From Mycobacterium interjectum (GTDB lineage: Bacteria; Actinomycetota; Actinomycetes; Mycobacteriales; Mycobacteriaceae), in the NCBI RefSeq assembly GCF_900078675.2, contig NZ_LT546237.1, forward strand, positions 3,986,362 through 4,022,286: a stretch of DNA of 35,925 nt, in the 5' to 3' direction. Of the stretch, positions 8,202 to 16,863 are shown one piece after another. The position numbers and the translations under genes are program-made. Numbering within the stretch: position 1 is the first letter of the stretch; each line of letters starts with the position of its first letter. The notes below the pieces were generated by a model. That model saw only the letters and a list, made by a program, of their open reading frames with translations, ran no database searches and was not told where the DNA came from.

Positions 8202-9560
8202 ATGACGCTGTCCGAGCTGGTTTCATCGTCGCGGCGCGAGGTGGATCCGCACCTCGACCCGGCGATCTGGCCGCTGAACAGCTACGTCGACGAGATGGGC
8301 CAGTTGTGCGTCGGCGGGGTCGCCGCGACCGAGCTGGCCGCCTCGTTCGGCACCCCCGGCTACGTCGTCGACGAGGAGGATTTCCGGGCCCGCATCCGCA
8401 ACTATCGGGCGGCGCTTCCCGGCGCCGAGGTGATTTACGCCGGTCGGGCGCTGCTGAGCGCGGCCGTGGCCGGGTGGGCCGCCGACGAGGGGGCGGGCGT
8501 GGACGTCTGCTCGGGCGGCGAACTGGCCACCGCCCTCACCGGCGAGGTGCCGCCGTCGAAGATCATCCTCAACGGCAACGCGAAAACCGCCGGCGAACTG
8601 GACGATGCGGTCGCCGCCGGCGTGGGGCGAATCGTGATCGACACCCCGCACGAGATCGCGCTGCTGGCCGGGCGGGTGCGCCGCCGCCAACGCGTGCTGA
8701 TCCGGGTGATTCCCGACATCGACGCCGGCGCGGTGAGCGCCGGGGTGCTCGACCAGAAATTCGGCTTCACGTTGGCGGGCGGCCAGGCTTACGGCGCGGT
8801 GAAGCGCGTCCTGGATCAGCCGTGGCTCGACCTGGTCGGGCTGCACTGCCAGTTAGGGTCGCAGCTAGCCGATGTCGGGCTGTACGGCGAGGCGATCCGG
8901 CAGCTGATCGCCGTGATGGCCCAGGTGCGTGACCGCCACGGGATCGCGCTTGGCGAGCTCAATCTCGGCGGCGGCCACGCGGTCCCCTATCGGTCCGGGG
9001 ATCCCGAGCTCGGCCCGCGGGCATTGGGCGCCGTCATCGACTCCACACTCCAATCCGCCTGCACGAAATACGGTTATCCCCGACCGCGGATCGTCATTCA
9101 GCCGGGCCGCGCGATCGCGGCCCGCGCCGGGATCACGCTGTACCGGGTGGTCGCCGTCAAACGCCAGAGTGACGGACGCACCTTCGTCGCGGTCGACGGC
9201 GGCATGAGCGACAATCCGCGAGTGGCCGGCGCCGACGCGAAATACACGGTGGCACTGGCCAATCGACATTCGTCGGCCGACACCACGCTGGTAACGGTGG
9301 TGGGCCGTCATTGCGAGGCCGGCGATGAGATCGCCAGCGATGTCGAGCTGTCCGCCGACATCCATCCCGGCGACCTGCTCGCGGTGGCCTGCACCGGCGC
9401 CTACCACTACTCGATGGGATCCAGCTGCAGCCTGGTGGGCCGTCCGCCGCTGGTCGCCGCCGCCGCGGGCAGGGCCCGTGAGCTGGTGCGCCGCGAGACC
9501 ATCGCCGACCTGCTCGCCCGAGACCGCCGCTGGTCGGGCCACTCGGACGGGGGCGAATGA
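8202..9560 (+). CDS. LysA-like fold-type III decarboxylase homologue lacking the PLP lysine
   Basis: The 452-residue protein aligns along its length with diaminopimelate decarboxylase, recalled here from M. tuberculosis LysA. It has DVCSGGELA (101-109), DQKFGF (184-189), LGGGH (255-259), PGRAIA (301-306), VDGGMSDN (331-338), the HCEAGD loop with C371 and E372, and GAYHYS with Y401. The Schiff-base lysine (YAAKA in LysA) is arginine here: YAGRA, R82, codon CGG. HSHIGSQ is HCQLGSQ (215-221), EPGR is QPGR (Q300) and the substrate-binding tyrosine after NIRTAL is A344. Ordinary PLP-dependent decarboxylation is therefore unlikely; a regulatory, binding or altered catalytic role is possible. It overlaps the next gene by ATGA. 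No clear ribosome-binding site precedes the start. Confidence 0.85.
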   Translation: MTLSELVSSSRREVDPHLDPAIWPLNSYVDEMGQLCVGGVAATELAASFGTPGYVVDEEDFRARIRNYRAALPGAEVIYAGRALLSAAVAGWAADEGAGVDVCSGGELATALTGEVPPSKIILNGNAKTAGELDDAVAAGVGRIVIDTPHEIALLAGRVRRRQRVLIRVIPDIDAGAVSAGVLDQKFGFTLAGGQAYGAVKRVLDQPWLDLVGLHCQLGSQLADVGLYGEAIRQLIAVMAQVRDRHGIALGELNLGGGHAVPYRSGDPELGPRALGAVIDSTLQSACTKYGYPRPRIVIQPGRAIAARAGITLYRVVAVKRQSDGRTFVAVDGGMSDNPRVAGADAKYTVALANRHSSADTTLVTVVGRHCEAGDEIASDVELSADIHPGDLLAVACTGAYHYSMGSSCSLVGRPPLVAAAAGRARELVRRETIADLLARDRRWSGHSDGGE

Positions 9561-10351
9561 CGTTGGTTGCCATCGCTGTTCGCGAGAAGACCGAGAGCTG
9601 GGCCGCGCGGGCGGTGTCCCGCGCGGCATCGGTGCGCATCACGGCGGCCTACGCCGTCCTGCTGGTCGCGATCTCGGTCATGTTGAATGCGCTCGGTCCG
9701 CGGGCGCGCGACGTCGTCGTCAGCCGGATGAGCACCAACCTGCACAACCTGGCCCACGGACGCCTCACCACGTTGGTCGGCAGCGCCTTCGTCGACGACG
9801 GCGGCGAGGTCTATCTCTGGCTGCCGTGGCTGGTCTGCCTGCTGGCCCTGGGTGAATTGCTGTGGCGCGGAAGGGGTTTGGTCATCGCGTTTGCGGTCGG
9901 CCACATCGGTGCCACGTTGCTGGTCGCGGCCGGGCTGGTGGTCGCAGTGAAGGCGGGGTGGCTGCCGTTCTCCATCGCGCGCGCGAGCGACGTGGGGGTC
10001 AGTTACGGCGCGGTTTGCGTCCTCGGCGCGCTGACAGCGTCCATCCCGTCGCGCTGGCAGCCGGCGTGGATCGGGTGGTGGCTCGGCATCGCGGTGACGG
10101 TGGCGATTGGAGCCGATTTCACCGCCGTCGGTCATGTCCTGGCCCTGCTGCTCGGCATCGGTTTGTCCTACCGGCTGCCCTCCGCGGCCGCGTGGACGCC
10201 GCCGCGCATCGCTTTGCTCTGCGGCGGCTGCGCTTTCGGGTATTTCGTGCTGTCGGGGTCGTCGGTGGTGGCGACCGCTACCGGGGTGGCCGCGGCGCTC
10301 ATCGGGCTACTGGCCGGCCGCGCATCGCGGCCGCAGCCCTCGCCGGCATAG
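9557..10351 (+). CDS. Rhomboid-like membrane protein
   Basis: The 264-residue multi-pass protein has about six hydrophobic segments: near 31-48, 91-104, 109-134, 149-163, 170-200 and 214-257. NLHNLAHGRLTTLVGSAFV (about 57-75) is typical of the actinobacterial rhomboid-like group. DVGVSYG (about 145-151) resembles the rhomboid GxSG nucleophile, and the later GHVLALLLG could give the histidine partner, so an intramembrane protease dyad may be intact. Its ATG overlaps the lysA-like stop (ATGA), so the two are translationally coupled. The partner or substrate is unknown. Confidence 0.75.
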   Translation: MTLVAIAVREKTESWAARAVSRAASVRITAAYAVLLVAISVMLNALGPRARDVVVSRMSTNLHNLAHGRLTTLVGSAFVDDGGEVYLWLPWLVCLLALGELLWRGRGLVIAFAVGHIGATLLVAAGLVVAVKAGWLPFSIARASDVGVSYGAVCVLGALTASIPSRWQPAWIGWWLGIAVTVAIGADFTAVGHVLALLLGIGLSYRLPSAAAWTPPRIALLCGGCAFGYFVLSGSSVVATATGVAAALIGLLAGRASRPQPSPA

Positions 10352-10384
10352 CCGCCGAGCCGGGGTCATCTTCGTACCGGGCGC

Positions 10385-11392
10385 TCAGCGCCGCTGGGCG
10401 CCAACCGATGCGGTATCGGCCTGCAAGTCGTCCAGGATGGCCTGCTGAGCCTTGGGCGGAAGGGTGTGCAATATCTCGCGTACGCGAGCGCGGCGGCGCT
10501 CGACGGCCTTGCGCACCGGCATGCCGGGAGTGGCAACCACCTGCGGCGGCACCCCCTCGATGTCATCCACGCCACCCGCGTGTTGACCCGCGTCGACCAT
10601 CGCCTGCTCCTCGGCCATGGTCGCCTCGTCCTTCTCCTCGGACATGCCGATCGGTCCGATGCGGCGGCCGTTGAGGAACTGTCCCACCACCGGCTCGTCG
10701 CTGGTCAGCAGCACCTCGCGCGGTCCGAACATCACCAGCTTGTGCCGGAACAGCATGCCGATGTTGTCCGGCACGGTGCGCGCGACGTTGATGTTGTGGG
10801 TCACGATCAGGATCGTGGCATCGGTCTGGGCGTTGATGTCGATGAGCAGCTGGCACAGGTAGGCCGTCCGCACCGGGTCCAGACCCGAGTCCGGCTCGTC
10901 ACAGAGGATGATCTCCGGGTCGAGCACCAGCGAGCGGGCCAGGCCGGCGCGCTTTTTCATGCCGCCGGAGATCTCGCCGGGGTACTTGTTTTCGTCGCCT
11001 TGCAGGCCCACCAGCTCGAGCTTCTCCATGACGATGTCGCGGATCTCGCGTTCGGTCTTTTTGGTGTGCTCACGCAACGGGAACGCGGTGTTGTCGTACA
11101 GGTTCATCGAGCCGAACAGCGCGCCATCCTGGAACATGACGCCGAACAACCTGCGGATCTCGTACAGCTCCCTGGCGGTGCTCTGCATGATGTCGACGCC
11201 GTCGACGACGATCGAGCCGCGCTCCGGGCGCAACAGCCCGATCAGCGACTTCAAAAACACCGACTTGCCGGTTCCCGACGGGCCGATCAGCCCGCTCACC
11301 TCCCCCGGCGGGATGTCCATCGTGACGTCTTCCCACACTCGGGCAGGCCCAAATGACTTGCTCAACCCCCGGACCGAAATTCCGATGCCCAT
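10385..11392 (-). CDS. mceG: Mkl/MceG-type ABC transporter ATPase
   Basis: The 335-residue ATPase has Walker A GPSGTGKS (37-44), signature ISGGMKKRAG (141-150), Walker B IILCDEPD (161-168) and the H-loop histidine in IVTHNIN. It closely resembles mycobacterial Mkl/MceG, including the long C-terminal extension beginning QFLNGRRIGPIGMSEEKDEA and ending in a basic helix with LPPKAQQAILDDLQ. MceG energises Mce lipid importers (for example cholesterol or fatty acid import) from the cytoplasmic side of the membrane. ATG 11392 has a GGAGGT site; an upstream ATG at 11416 does not. The neighbours here are a LuxR-type regulator and a rhomboid-like gene, so whether this is the main mceG or a paralogue cannot be settled from this window. 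Confidence 0.85.
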   Translation of the reverse strand: MGIGISVRGLSKSFGPARVWEDVTMDIPPGEVSGLIGPSGTGKSVFLKSLIGLLRPERGSIVVDGVDIMQSTARELYEIRRLFGVMFQDGALFGSMNLYDNTAFPLREHTKKTEREIRDIVMEKLELVGLQGDENKYPGEISGGMKKRAGLARSLVLDPEIILCDEPDSGLDPVRTAYLCQLLIDINAQTDATILIVTHNINVARTVPDNIGMLFRHKLVMFGPREVLLTSDEPVVGQFLNGRRIGPIGMSEEKDEATMAEEQAMVDAGQHAGGVDDIEGVPPQVVATPGMPVRKAVERRRARVREILHTLPPKAQQAILDDLQADTASVGAQRR

Positions 11393-11525
11393 GGTGACCT
11401 CCAGTTGATCGTGCATTTCTGTGGTCGATGGTTTTTGAGGTCGGAATAACCGGTCGGCCGCCCCGAAAAACCCGTGAGATGGAGATTTACGGATTGAAGT
11501 CCGACAGTGAGCGCGACTCGGCCGC

Positions 11526-14500
11526 TCAGGCCTGTCGGGCCGCCTCCTGCGCCAATTGGACCCGCGAGGAGAGGCCGAGTTTGGCGTAGACGTGGGTGAG
11601 GTGGGATTGCACGGTGCGCGGTGAGACGAACAGCCGGGTGGCGATGTCGTTGTTGCCGAGCCCCTCGCTGACGAGGCGCACGACGTCGCGCTCCGCCGGG
11701 GTCAGCGACGCCCACCCACCGGCCGGGCGTTTACGCTCACCGCGCCCACGTCGCGCGTAGGCGATGGCTTCCTCGCGGGACAGGGCGGAGCCCTCGACCC
11801 AGGCGGAATCAAAGTCCCTCTCGCCCAACGCTGCTCGCAGCGTCGCCAGAGAGGCCTCGTAGCCGGCGTCGAAGACCTTGAAGCGCACGCTGCCCATGCG
11901 CTGGCGGATGGCATGCGCCGCACCGAAGAGACGGGTGGCTCCGCGGTGGCTGCCGGCGTCGCCGGCCAGGACAGCGATGCACTCCAGAATGTCGGGGACC
12001 AGCAGGTATGCCTCGATCTCGGCGGCGATCGCGAGAGCGTCGTGGGCGTCGCGTTCGGCCTGCTCCGGCTCCCCCTGCGCGATCGCGACGCGGCTGCGCG
12101 TGGTCAGGGCCGACATCAACCAAAAGCCCGAAGCCGTCGCGATCGTGTCGTCGGCTCGACGGCGCGCCCCGATCAAATCCCCTGCCGCCAACGCGGTTTC
12201 CGCACCCATGGCGCGTCGCCCCTCCAAATGAACACTCAGCTCAGGCGCGGCCTCGGTTGCGTCCCGTGCTGTCGCAGCATCGCCGGCAGCCAGCGCCGCG
12301 ACAGCCAACGTGACGTAGGCGACGCCGGCTTTGAGCCGACCCAGCTCGACGGCGGCGTCGGCGGCGGCGCGGGCCGCATCCGCGTCGCCCTGCTGCGCTA
12401 GTGCGACGCCCAGGTATGCGAGGCTATCCCCCCTGAAGACATGATCGTGCGCAGCCTCAGCCTCGGCAGCGACCTCGCGAAACTGCGCGACGGCGCCAGC
12501 CAGATCGCCCTGCCAAAGCTGCGCGATTCCGCGGCCGCAGCGGCACCGGCGCGAGGTCCACCGGTCGCCGATCGCATCGGCCAGGTCGCGTCCTTCTTCG
12601 GCGGCCGCGCGCCCCACGATCGGGTCACCCGCCACCATTGCCCCGGCCGCCTGCGAGGCCAGGATCTGGCTAAGCCTCCACCGATCGCCCGACGCCCGGG
12701 CCGGGCCGATCGCTTCCGCGAAATACCCCTTGGCCGCCTCGGGATTGGTGTAGGCGGCTATGTACCCGCAGGCGCTCAGCGACCGCGCCAGCAGCGAGGG
12801 GTCGTCGACCTCGAGCGCGAGCGCCAGAGCCTGCTGAGCCTGATCCAAAGTGTCGGGCTCGCCCATCCAGGTGGCGAGCAAGGCTCGGTCGGCGAGCGCG
12901 CTCGCCCGCACCACGCCCGCCACCTCCCGATGTGGCGCGTTGTCGCCGGTGAGGGCGGCGTTGAACCAGGTCAGCCCTTCCCGGAGGCGGCCCCGTCCCT
13001 GCCACAGCGGCTGGAGTGACGATGCCAGCGCCAACGCGGGCTCGAGATCGGACTTTTCGCGACTCCACCCGAACGCGGCGCGCAGGTTGTCGATCTCGGT
13101 TTCAACCTGCTCGAGATGCTGCTCGTAATCACTGCCCGCCGGCGCGTCGAGCAGAGCCGCCATCGCCGTGTAGTGATCGCGGTGGCGCGTGCGCACGGCA
13201 TCGGCCTCGCCGGACTCCCCGAGCTTTTCCTGCGCGTACTGGCGCACAGTCTCCAAGAGCCGATAGCGCGTTCGGCTGCCGCTCTCGTCCGCCACCACCA
13301 GAGACTTGTCCACCAACAGGCTGAGTTGATCGAGCACTTGGTAGCGCTGGATCTCGCCGCCGGCGGCGACTGCCTGGGCGGAGTCGAGGTCGAAGCCGCC
13401 CGAGAATGCCGCCAGCCGGCGGAATAGGACCCGCTCCGGCTCGGTGAGCAACGCGTGCGACCAATCCACCGAGGCGCGCAGCGTCTGCTGGCGGCGCACC
13501 GCGGTACGCGACCCGCCGGTTAGCAGCCGGAAGCGGTCATGCAAGCTGCCGAGGATCTCGGGCAGCGACAACGCCCGCACACGTGCCGCCGCCAGCTCAA
13601 TTGCCAGCGGCATCCCGTCGAGACGCTGACAGATCTCGGCAACGACGGCGGCGTTGTCGTCGGTGAGGGCGAAACCGGTGTGGCCCAGACGCGCACGGTC
13701 GGCGAACAACTCGGTGGCTTCGTCGGCCACCGATAACGACGGCACTCGCCACGTCCCTCGCCACCCACACCGAGCGGCTCACGACTGGTGGTCAGCAGGC
13801 TCAGCCCCGCTGCCGCGCTCAAGAGAGCGACAACCATTTCCGCGCACGCGTCCAGCAGGTGCTCGCAATTGTCCAGCACCACCAGCAGCTGGCGGTCGCG
13901 AACGAAGTGCAGCACTGTGTCCATCGTCGATCGGCCGGGCTGGTCGGGCAGCCCCAGCGCGCGGGCGACCGTCACCGGCACCAGGTCGGGGTCCGTGATC
14001 GGCGCCAGATCCACATACCAGACACCCGCGGCCTGTTCCGCCGCTAACAGGTTCGCGACTTCCACGGCCAGGCGCGTCTTGCCCACCCCGCCAGCACCGG
14101 TCAAGGTGACCAGCCGGTTCTCCGCCAACAGCTTGCGGACCTCGCTCACCTGTAGGCGGCGACCCACAAAGCTAGTGAATTGCGTCGGGAAATTGTGCGC
14201 GGCAACACTATTCGTCGTACGTAAGGGCGGGAAGTCGTTGCGCAGATCCGGATGACACAGCTGCACGACCCGTTCAGGTCGGGGCATGCCGCGCAGCTCG
14301 TGGGTGCCCAAATCGATCAGCCACGCATCGGCCGGCAACGCGTCAACAACCAACGCCTCGGTCACACCCGACGACACCGTCTGCCCGCCATGGGCCAAAT
14401 CACGCAGCCGCGCCGTGCGATTGATCGCCGGGCCGATATAGTTGCCCTCACCGCGCAACTGCACCTCCCCGGTATGCACCCCAATCCGCAAACCGATCGG

Positions 14501-14815
14501 CGCCAACGGCGCCCGCTGCAACCCCAGCGCGCACGCCACCGCATCACTGGCCCGCGCGAACGCCACCACAAAGCTATCGCCCTCACCCTGCTCCACCGGG
14601 CGCACCCCACCATGAGCGGCCAGCAGCTCCGACAACACCTCATCCAGCCGCGCGAACGCCGCGGTCATCTGCTCGGGCTGGGACTCCCACAACCCGGTCG
14701 AGTTCTCCACATCAGCCAACAGCAGCGTCACCGTGCCCGTCGGCAAAAGCCCGCTCACGCCAAGATCGCTCCACTCCACCAGCGGCAGGTCCGCGCGTGG
14801 ATCAACCTCGCTCAT
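11526..14815 (-). pseudogene. Adenylate cyclase/ATPase/LuxR regulator, split by a 1-bp frameshift
   Basis: This is a large regulator of the Rv0386/Rv1358/Rv2488c type. The N-terminal part (14815 to about 13758) has a class III cyclase domain starting TVTLLLADVENSTGLWE, then a STAND/NB-ARC ATPase with P-loop TGAGGVGKTRL and LVVLDNCEHLLDAC. The remainder (about 13754 to 11526) continues from VPSLSVADEATELF through VAEICQRLDGMPLAIELAAARVRALSL, a TPR-like region, and ends in a LuxR HTH (LTPAERDVVRLVSEGLGNND). The two parts are in different frames. A G run that should have four bases has three (13755-13757); restoring one gives GEGTWRVPSL, matching relatives. Either a real frameshift or a sequencing error. 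Starts at 14827 and 14851 are possible; ATG 14815 fits the family best. Confidence 0.85.
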
Positions 14816-14899
14816 GCTAGCCAGCATGCAGCGCGCCCGTACGGGAAACATCAGCGGAAACGCGTACGCCTATCCACTGCGCACGCGGAGTTTTCCGGG

Positions 14900-14966
14900 T
14901 CAAGTCCGCTTCCGGTCCGTGTCCTTACTGGGCTGCACCCGCTTCGGCTCGCCCGGCATCTTCGGG
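14900..14966 (-). pseudogene. 3'-end remnant of the Prim-PolC (PolD-type) gene
   Basis: Read on the minus strand, these 67 bp encode PKMPGEPKRVQPS then KDTDRKRT and a TGA stop. The first 13 residues are identical to the end of the intact gene at 19570-20610, which instead finishes RNKDLNRTSKSQ. Nothing upstream of 14966 continues the coding frame. The fragment probably marks the original 3' end of the gene, separated from it when the intervening 4.6 kb was inserted. Confidence 0.7.
14927..14966. repeat. Direct repeat at left boundary of accessory island (att-like)
   Basis: These 40 bp match 19609-19648 with one difference (G at 14951 against C at 19633), which is synonymous in the Prim-PolC reading frame. 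The two copies have the same orientation and are 4.68 kb apart. Confidence 0.7.
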
Positions 14967-15036
14967 GTGGCATCGTGCTACTGATCATGCTTGCCCGCGT
15001 ATTTCCAGCTCGCGAGCGTCAGCCACGCCGCAGGTT

Positions 15037-15058
15037 GTCGGGCGAATATTCGCCCGAC
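15037..15058. promoter_or_regulatory. 22-bp perfect palindrome
   Basis: The left arm GTCGGGCGAAT (15037-15047) is the exact reverse complement of the right arm ATTCGCCCGAC (15048-15058), with no spacer. It lies in non-coding DNA just inside the island, about 270 bp before the ApeA-like fragment. It could bind a dimeric regulator or be a recombination site; nothing nearby decides. Confidence 0.45.
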
Positions 15059-15328
15059 TCCGGCCGTGGTCAGCCATCGCGATTTCCGAGCCTGGTCTTC
15101 TCACGTGGCAAGTGGACCTCGACGATCAGTAAGTCGCCGAGAGGAACTCTTGACGCCAACAAGGCGCGGCGCGGCGCTTCTGCAGCGCTCGAAGAGTGCG
15201 ATACCGCATCAATAGGCGATTAGGGCATCCGTTAAGTGCTCGACTGTCGCGGAATATCGGCGATCGCAAGCTGGCTGAGGCGCGTATGTCCCATGACGCC
15301 GTCCGGCCGCAACCGGGAGGGAGATCAC

Positions 15329-15547
15329 ATGACGGCACCTTCACCCGGAATGCTGGAAGGCGAGTTTTGGCGGGTCGAAACGCCAGACCGTCGCATACCA
15401 GGTTGGCTGACAGTGAACGACCGCGATTGCCCTGCTCTGGAGACCTTGGGGCACATATTCGACGAACGCGCCAACGTCGTGAGAATCTCCGAGCACGGCG
15501 GGGTGACGATAACTAACTCCGGCGACCCAGAGCTCTTGTCCTTATGA
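15329..15547 (+). pseudogene. Fragment resembling the ApeA N-terminal domain
   Basis: The 72-residue frame starts at ATG 15329 behind a GGGAGGGAG site. It reads GEFWRVETPDRRIPGWLTV then ALETLGHIFDE. This resembles the start of ApeA N-terminal domain 1 (consensus roughly G-x-FW...vPGxLt...L.L.G.f). ApeA proteins are several hundred residues long and end in a HEPN RNase domain that aborts phage infection. Here the frame stops after about 70 residues, and no HEPN motif (RxxxxH) was found downstream in any frame. It is probably a decayed defence gene. Family assignment rests on a short match, so confidence is moderate. Confidence 0.45.
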
Positions 15548-16178
15548 ACTGTCAGGCCGCTCATGCTGTCTGAGGGCTGCATGGCCAGCGGATCAGCGCG
15601 GAAGCAGGCCGCAAAGGTACGGCCAGTGAGACCATCGTCATCCGTACCGACGAAGCCTAGCTTCAACAACTGATTTATCAAAGCTCATTTCCTACAAGGG
15701 GTTTGGCCTTGTGGCATGCATTTGGAAACCTCGATGAGAGGCATGTGCCCGACACGACCGTGGCGAAGGCAGCGCTGATGCAGACCTCTTTGTCGGCAGC
15801 TTTTGGGCGGCTGCCCCTCCCGATCACGACCGCTGCGCCGAATAGGGCTGCAGCAGTACCGCGAGCGTCAGTCCCCGTGTCAACCGCGTGACGTACACCT
15901 TCCCCGAGACGGTCCAGCCCGTACACGTTCAGGCTCCGCCTCCGCCGCATCCCCCAATAGGGTCGTTTGACCCTTGTTATGCACGCCGGACTGCGGTCTA
16001 CGCTGTTGGTCTACGGATTGATCACCAGCTTCCATGCTCCTGACAATGTGGGCAACCCCATCGTCGTCGTTGAAGGAAGCGTCTTTTGTCACCGCTATGG
16101 TTCGTACCGCACCCAAGAAGGTGCGTGGATCATTGCGCCCGATATGGCGGATACGCGAGGAACAACGAAAGGAAGCAA
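15548..16178. other. Accessory DNA without a confident gene
   Basis: Several short open frames exist on both strands (for example 15678-15950 minus and 15967-16182 plus), but none has a recognisable domain together with a good start. Base composition is clearly less GC-rich than the flanking chromosome, consistent with foreign or decaying DNA. Confidence 0.4.
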
Positions 16179-16244
16179 ATGATGATGAGGAAAGCCATGC
16201 TCGCCATGGCGGGGTCCGCAACGGCGATCGTTATCGGTGGCTGA
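16179..16244 (+). pseudogene. Truncated secreted-protein leader
   Basis: The 21-codon frame MMMRKAMLAMAGSATAIVIGG has a basic start and a hydrophobic core like a signal peptide, and is preceded by GAAAGGAAG. It then stops at TGA (16242-16244). A neighbouring frame continues LTFPFCKWVNG, so one base change may have cut a small secreted protein. The product is unrecognised. Confidence 0.35.
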
Positions 16245-16435
16245 CGTTCCCGTTCTGCAAGTGGGTCAACGGCGCGACCTCAACAGCTCCGACAGCGGGG
16301 CCATGATGCCGAAGCGGCATAAGGAGATTCGCCGCTCTAGGAAGGCGACCGCAACTCCGGCGGCTCGCGAGCCGGATCCCACAACTACGGGACAGTTCAC
16401 GCTGTCTCTGACATCACCCGGGAAAGGAAACAACA

Positions 16436-16564
16436 GTGGTCTCCCGCAAATACGATAAGAAATGGAAAGCGAAATGTCCCCGCTGCTCGAAATCATGGAA
16501 CCAGAGCGACTTTTCCTGCACCAATTGCGGCAACAACGAGGTCCTTGGTCAAGGACACTCGTGA
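16436..16564 (+). CDS. Zinc-ribbon microprotein 1
   Basis: The 42-residue frame starts at GTG 16436 behind a GGAAAGGAA site. It contains KCPRCSKSW then SCTNCGNN, two CxxC knuckles 13 residues apart, enough to hold one zinc ion. The N terminus is lysine-rich (RKYDKKWKAK), which could bind nucleic acid. The stop is 1 bp before the next zinc-ribbon start. The two could be one double-zinc-ribbon gene broken by a frameshift, or two microproteins made together. No family is recognised. Confidence 0.5.
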   Translation: MVSRKYDKKWKAKCPRCSKSWNQSDFSCTNCGNNEVLGQGHS

Positions 16565-16565
16565 A

Positions 16566-16685
16566 ATGGGCATGGGGTACATGTACTTCGGCTGTCGGCG
16601 CTGCAATACCAGGGGCTACGACCCTCAATGCCCCGACTGCGGTACCAACCTGGCCGGAGTAGCCAGGACCGGGTGGTTCTCATAA
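16566..16685 (+). CDS. Zinc-ribbon microprotein 2
   Basis: The 39-residue frame starts MGMGYMYFGCRRCNTRGYD and continues PQCPDCGTNLAG, again two CxxC knuckles (C10, C13, C22, C25). The ATG is 1 bp after the stop of the preceding zinc-ribbon frame and in a different frame, so translation may be coupled. It is followed 16 bp later by a two-helix membrane protein. Function unknown; protein or nucleic acid binding is only a general expectation for zinc ribbons. Confidence 0.5.
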   Translation: MGMGYMYFGCRRCNTRGYDPQCPDCGTNLAGVARTGWFS

Positions 16686-16701
16686 ACCGAAGGGGAACGA
16701 A

Positions 16702-16863
16702 ATGAGCTCAACAAGGATCGTCGGCTTCGTTATTTGTGCCTTCTTGACCCTCGTCAGTGTCGTCGGCCTGTTCCAGGGCGGAGCAATCGGCGCCAAAGTG
16801 GTATTGGGCTTATTTGCCGCCTTCTTCGCCTTACTTGCCTTCCTTTGCGCACGGCCTCGGTGA
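16702..16863 (+). CDS. Small two-helix membrane protein
   Basis: The 53-residue protein has two hydrophobic segments: about 5-25 (RIVGFVICAFLTLVSVVGLF) and about 32-49 (KVVLGLFAAFFALLAFL), joined by a short QGGAIGA loop and ending ARPR. The start has an AAGGGGAA site. It is the third of three closely packed small genes on the plus strand after the zinc-ribbon pair. Its role is unknown. Confidence 0.5.
   Translation: MSSTRIVGFVICAFLTLVSVVGLFQGGAIGAKVVLGLFAAFFALLAFLCARPR

Larger units (their letters stand above)
14816..15328. other. Intergenic stretch with island boundary and palindrome
   Basis: No credible protein gene is seen. It contains the upstream region of the LuxR-type gene, a leftover Prim-PolC gene end (14900-14966) and a 22-bp perfect palindrome (15037-15058). 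The start of the ApeA-like fragment follows. Confidence 0.5.

Noticed and set aside
15678..15950. Minus-strand 90-codon frame in the island, followed by an overlapping frame to 15325
   Set aside because: No good start site or recognisable domain, and it overlaps the better-supported ApeA-like fragment on the other strand.
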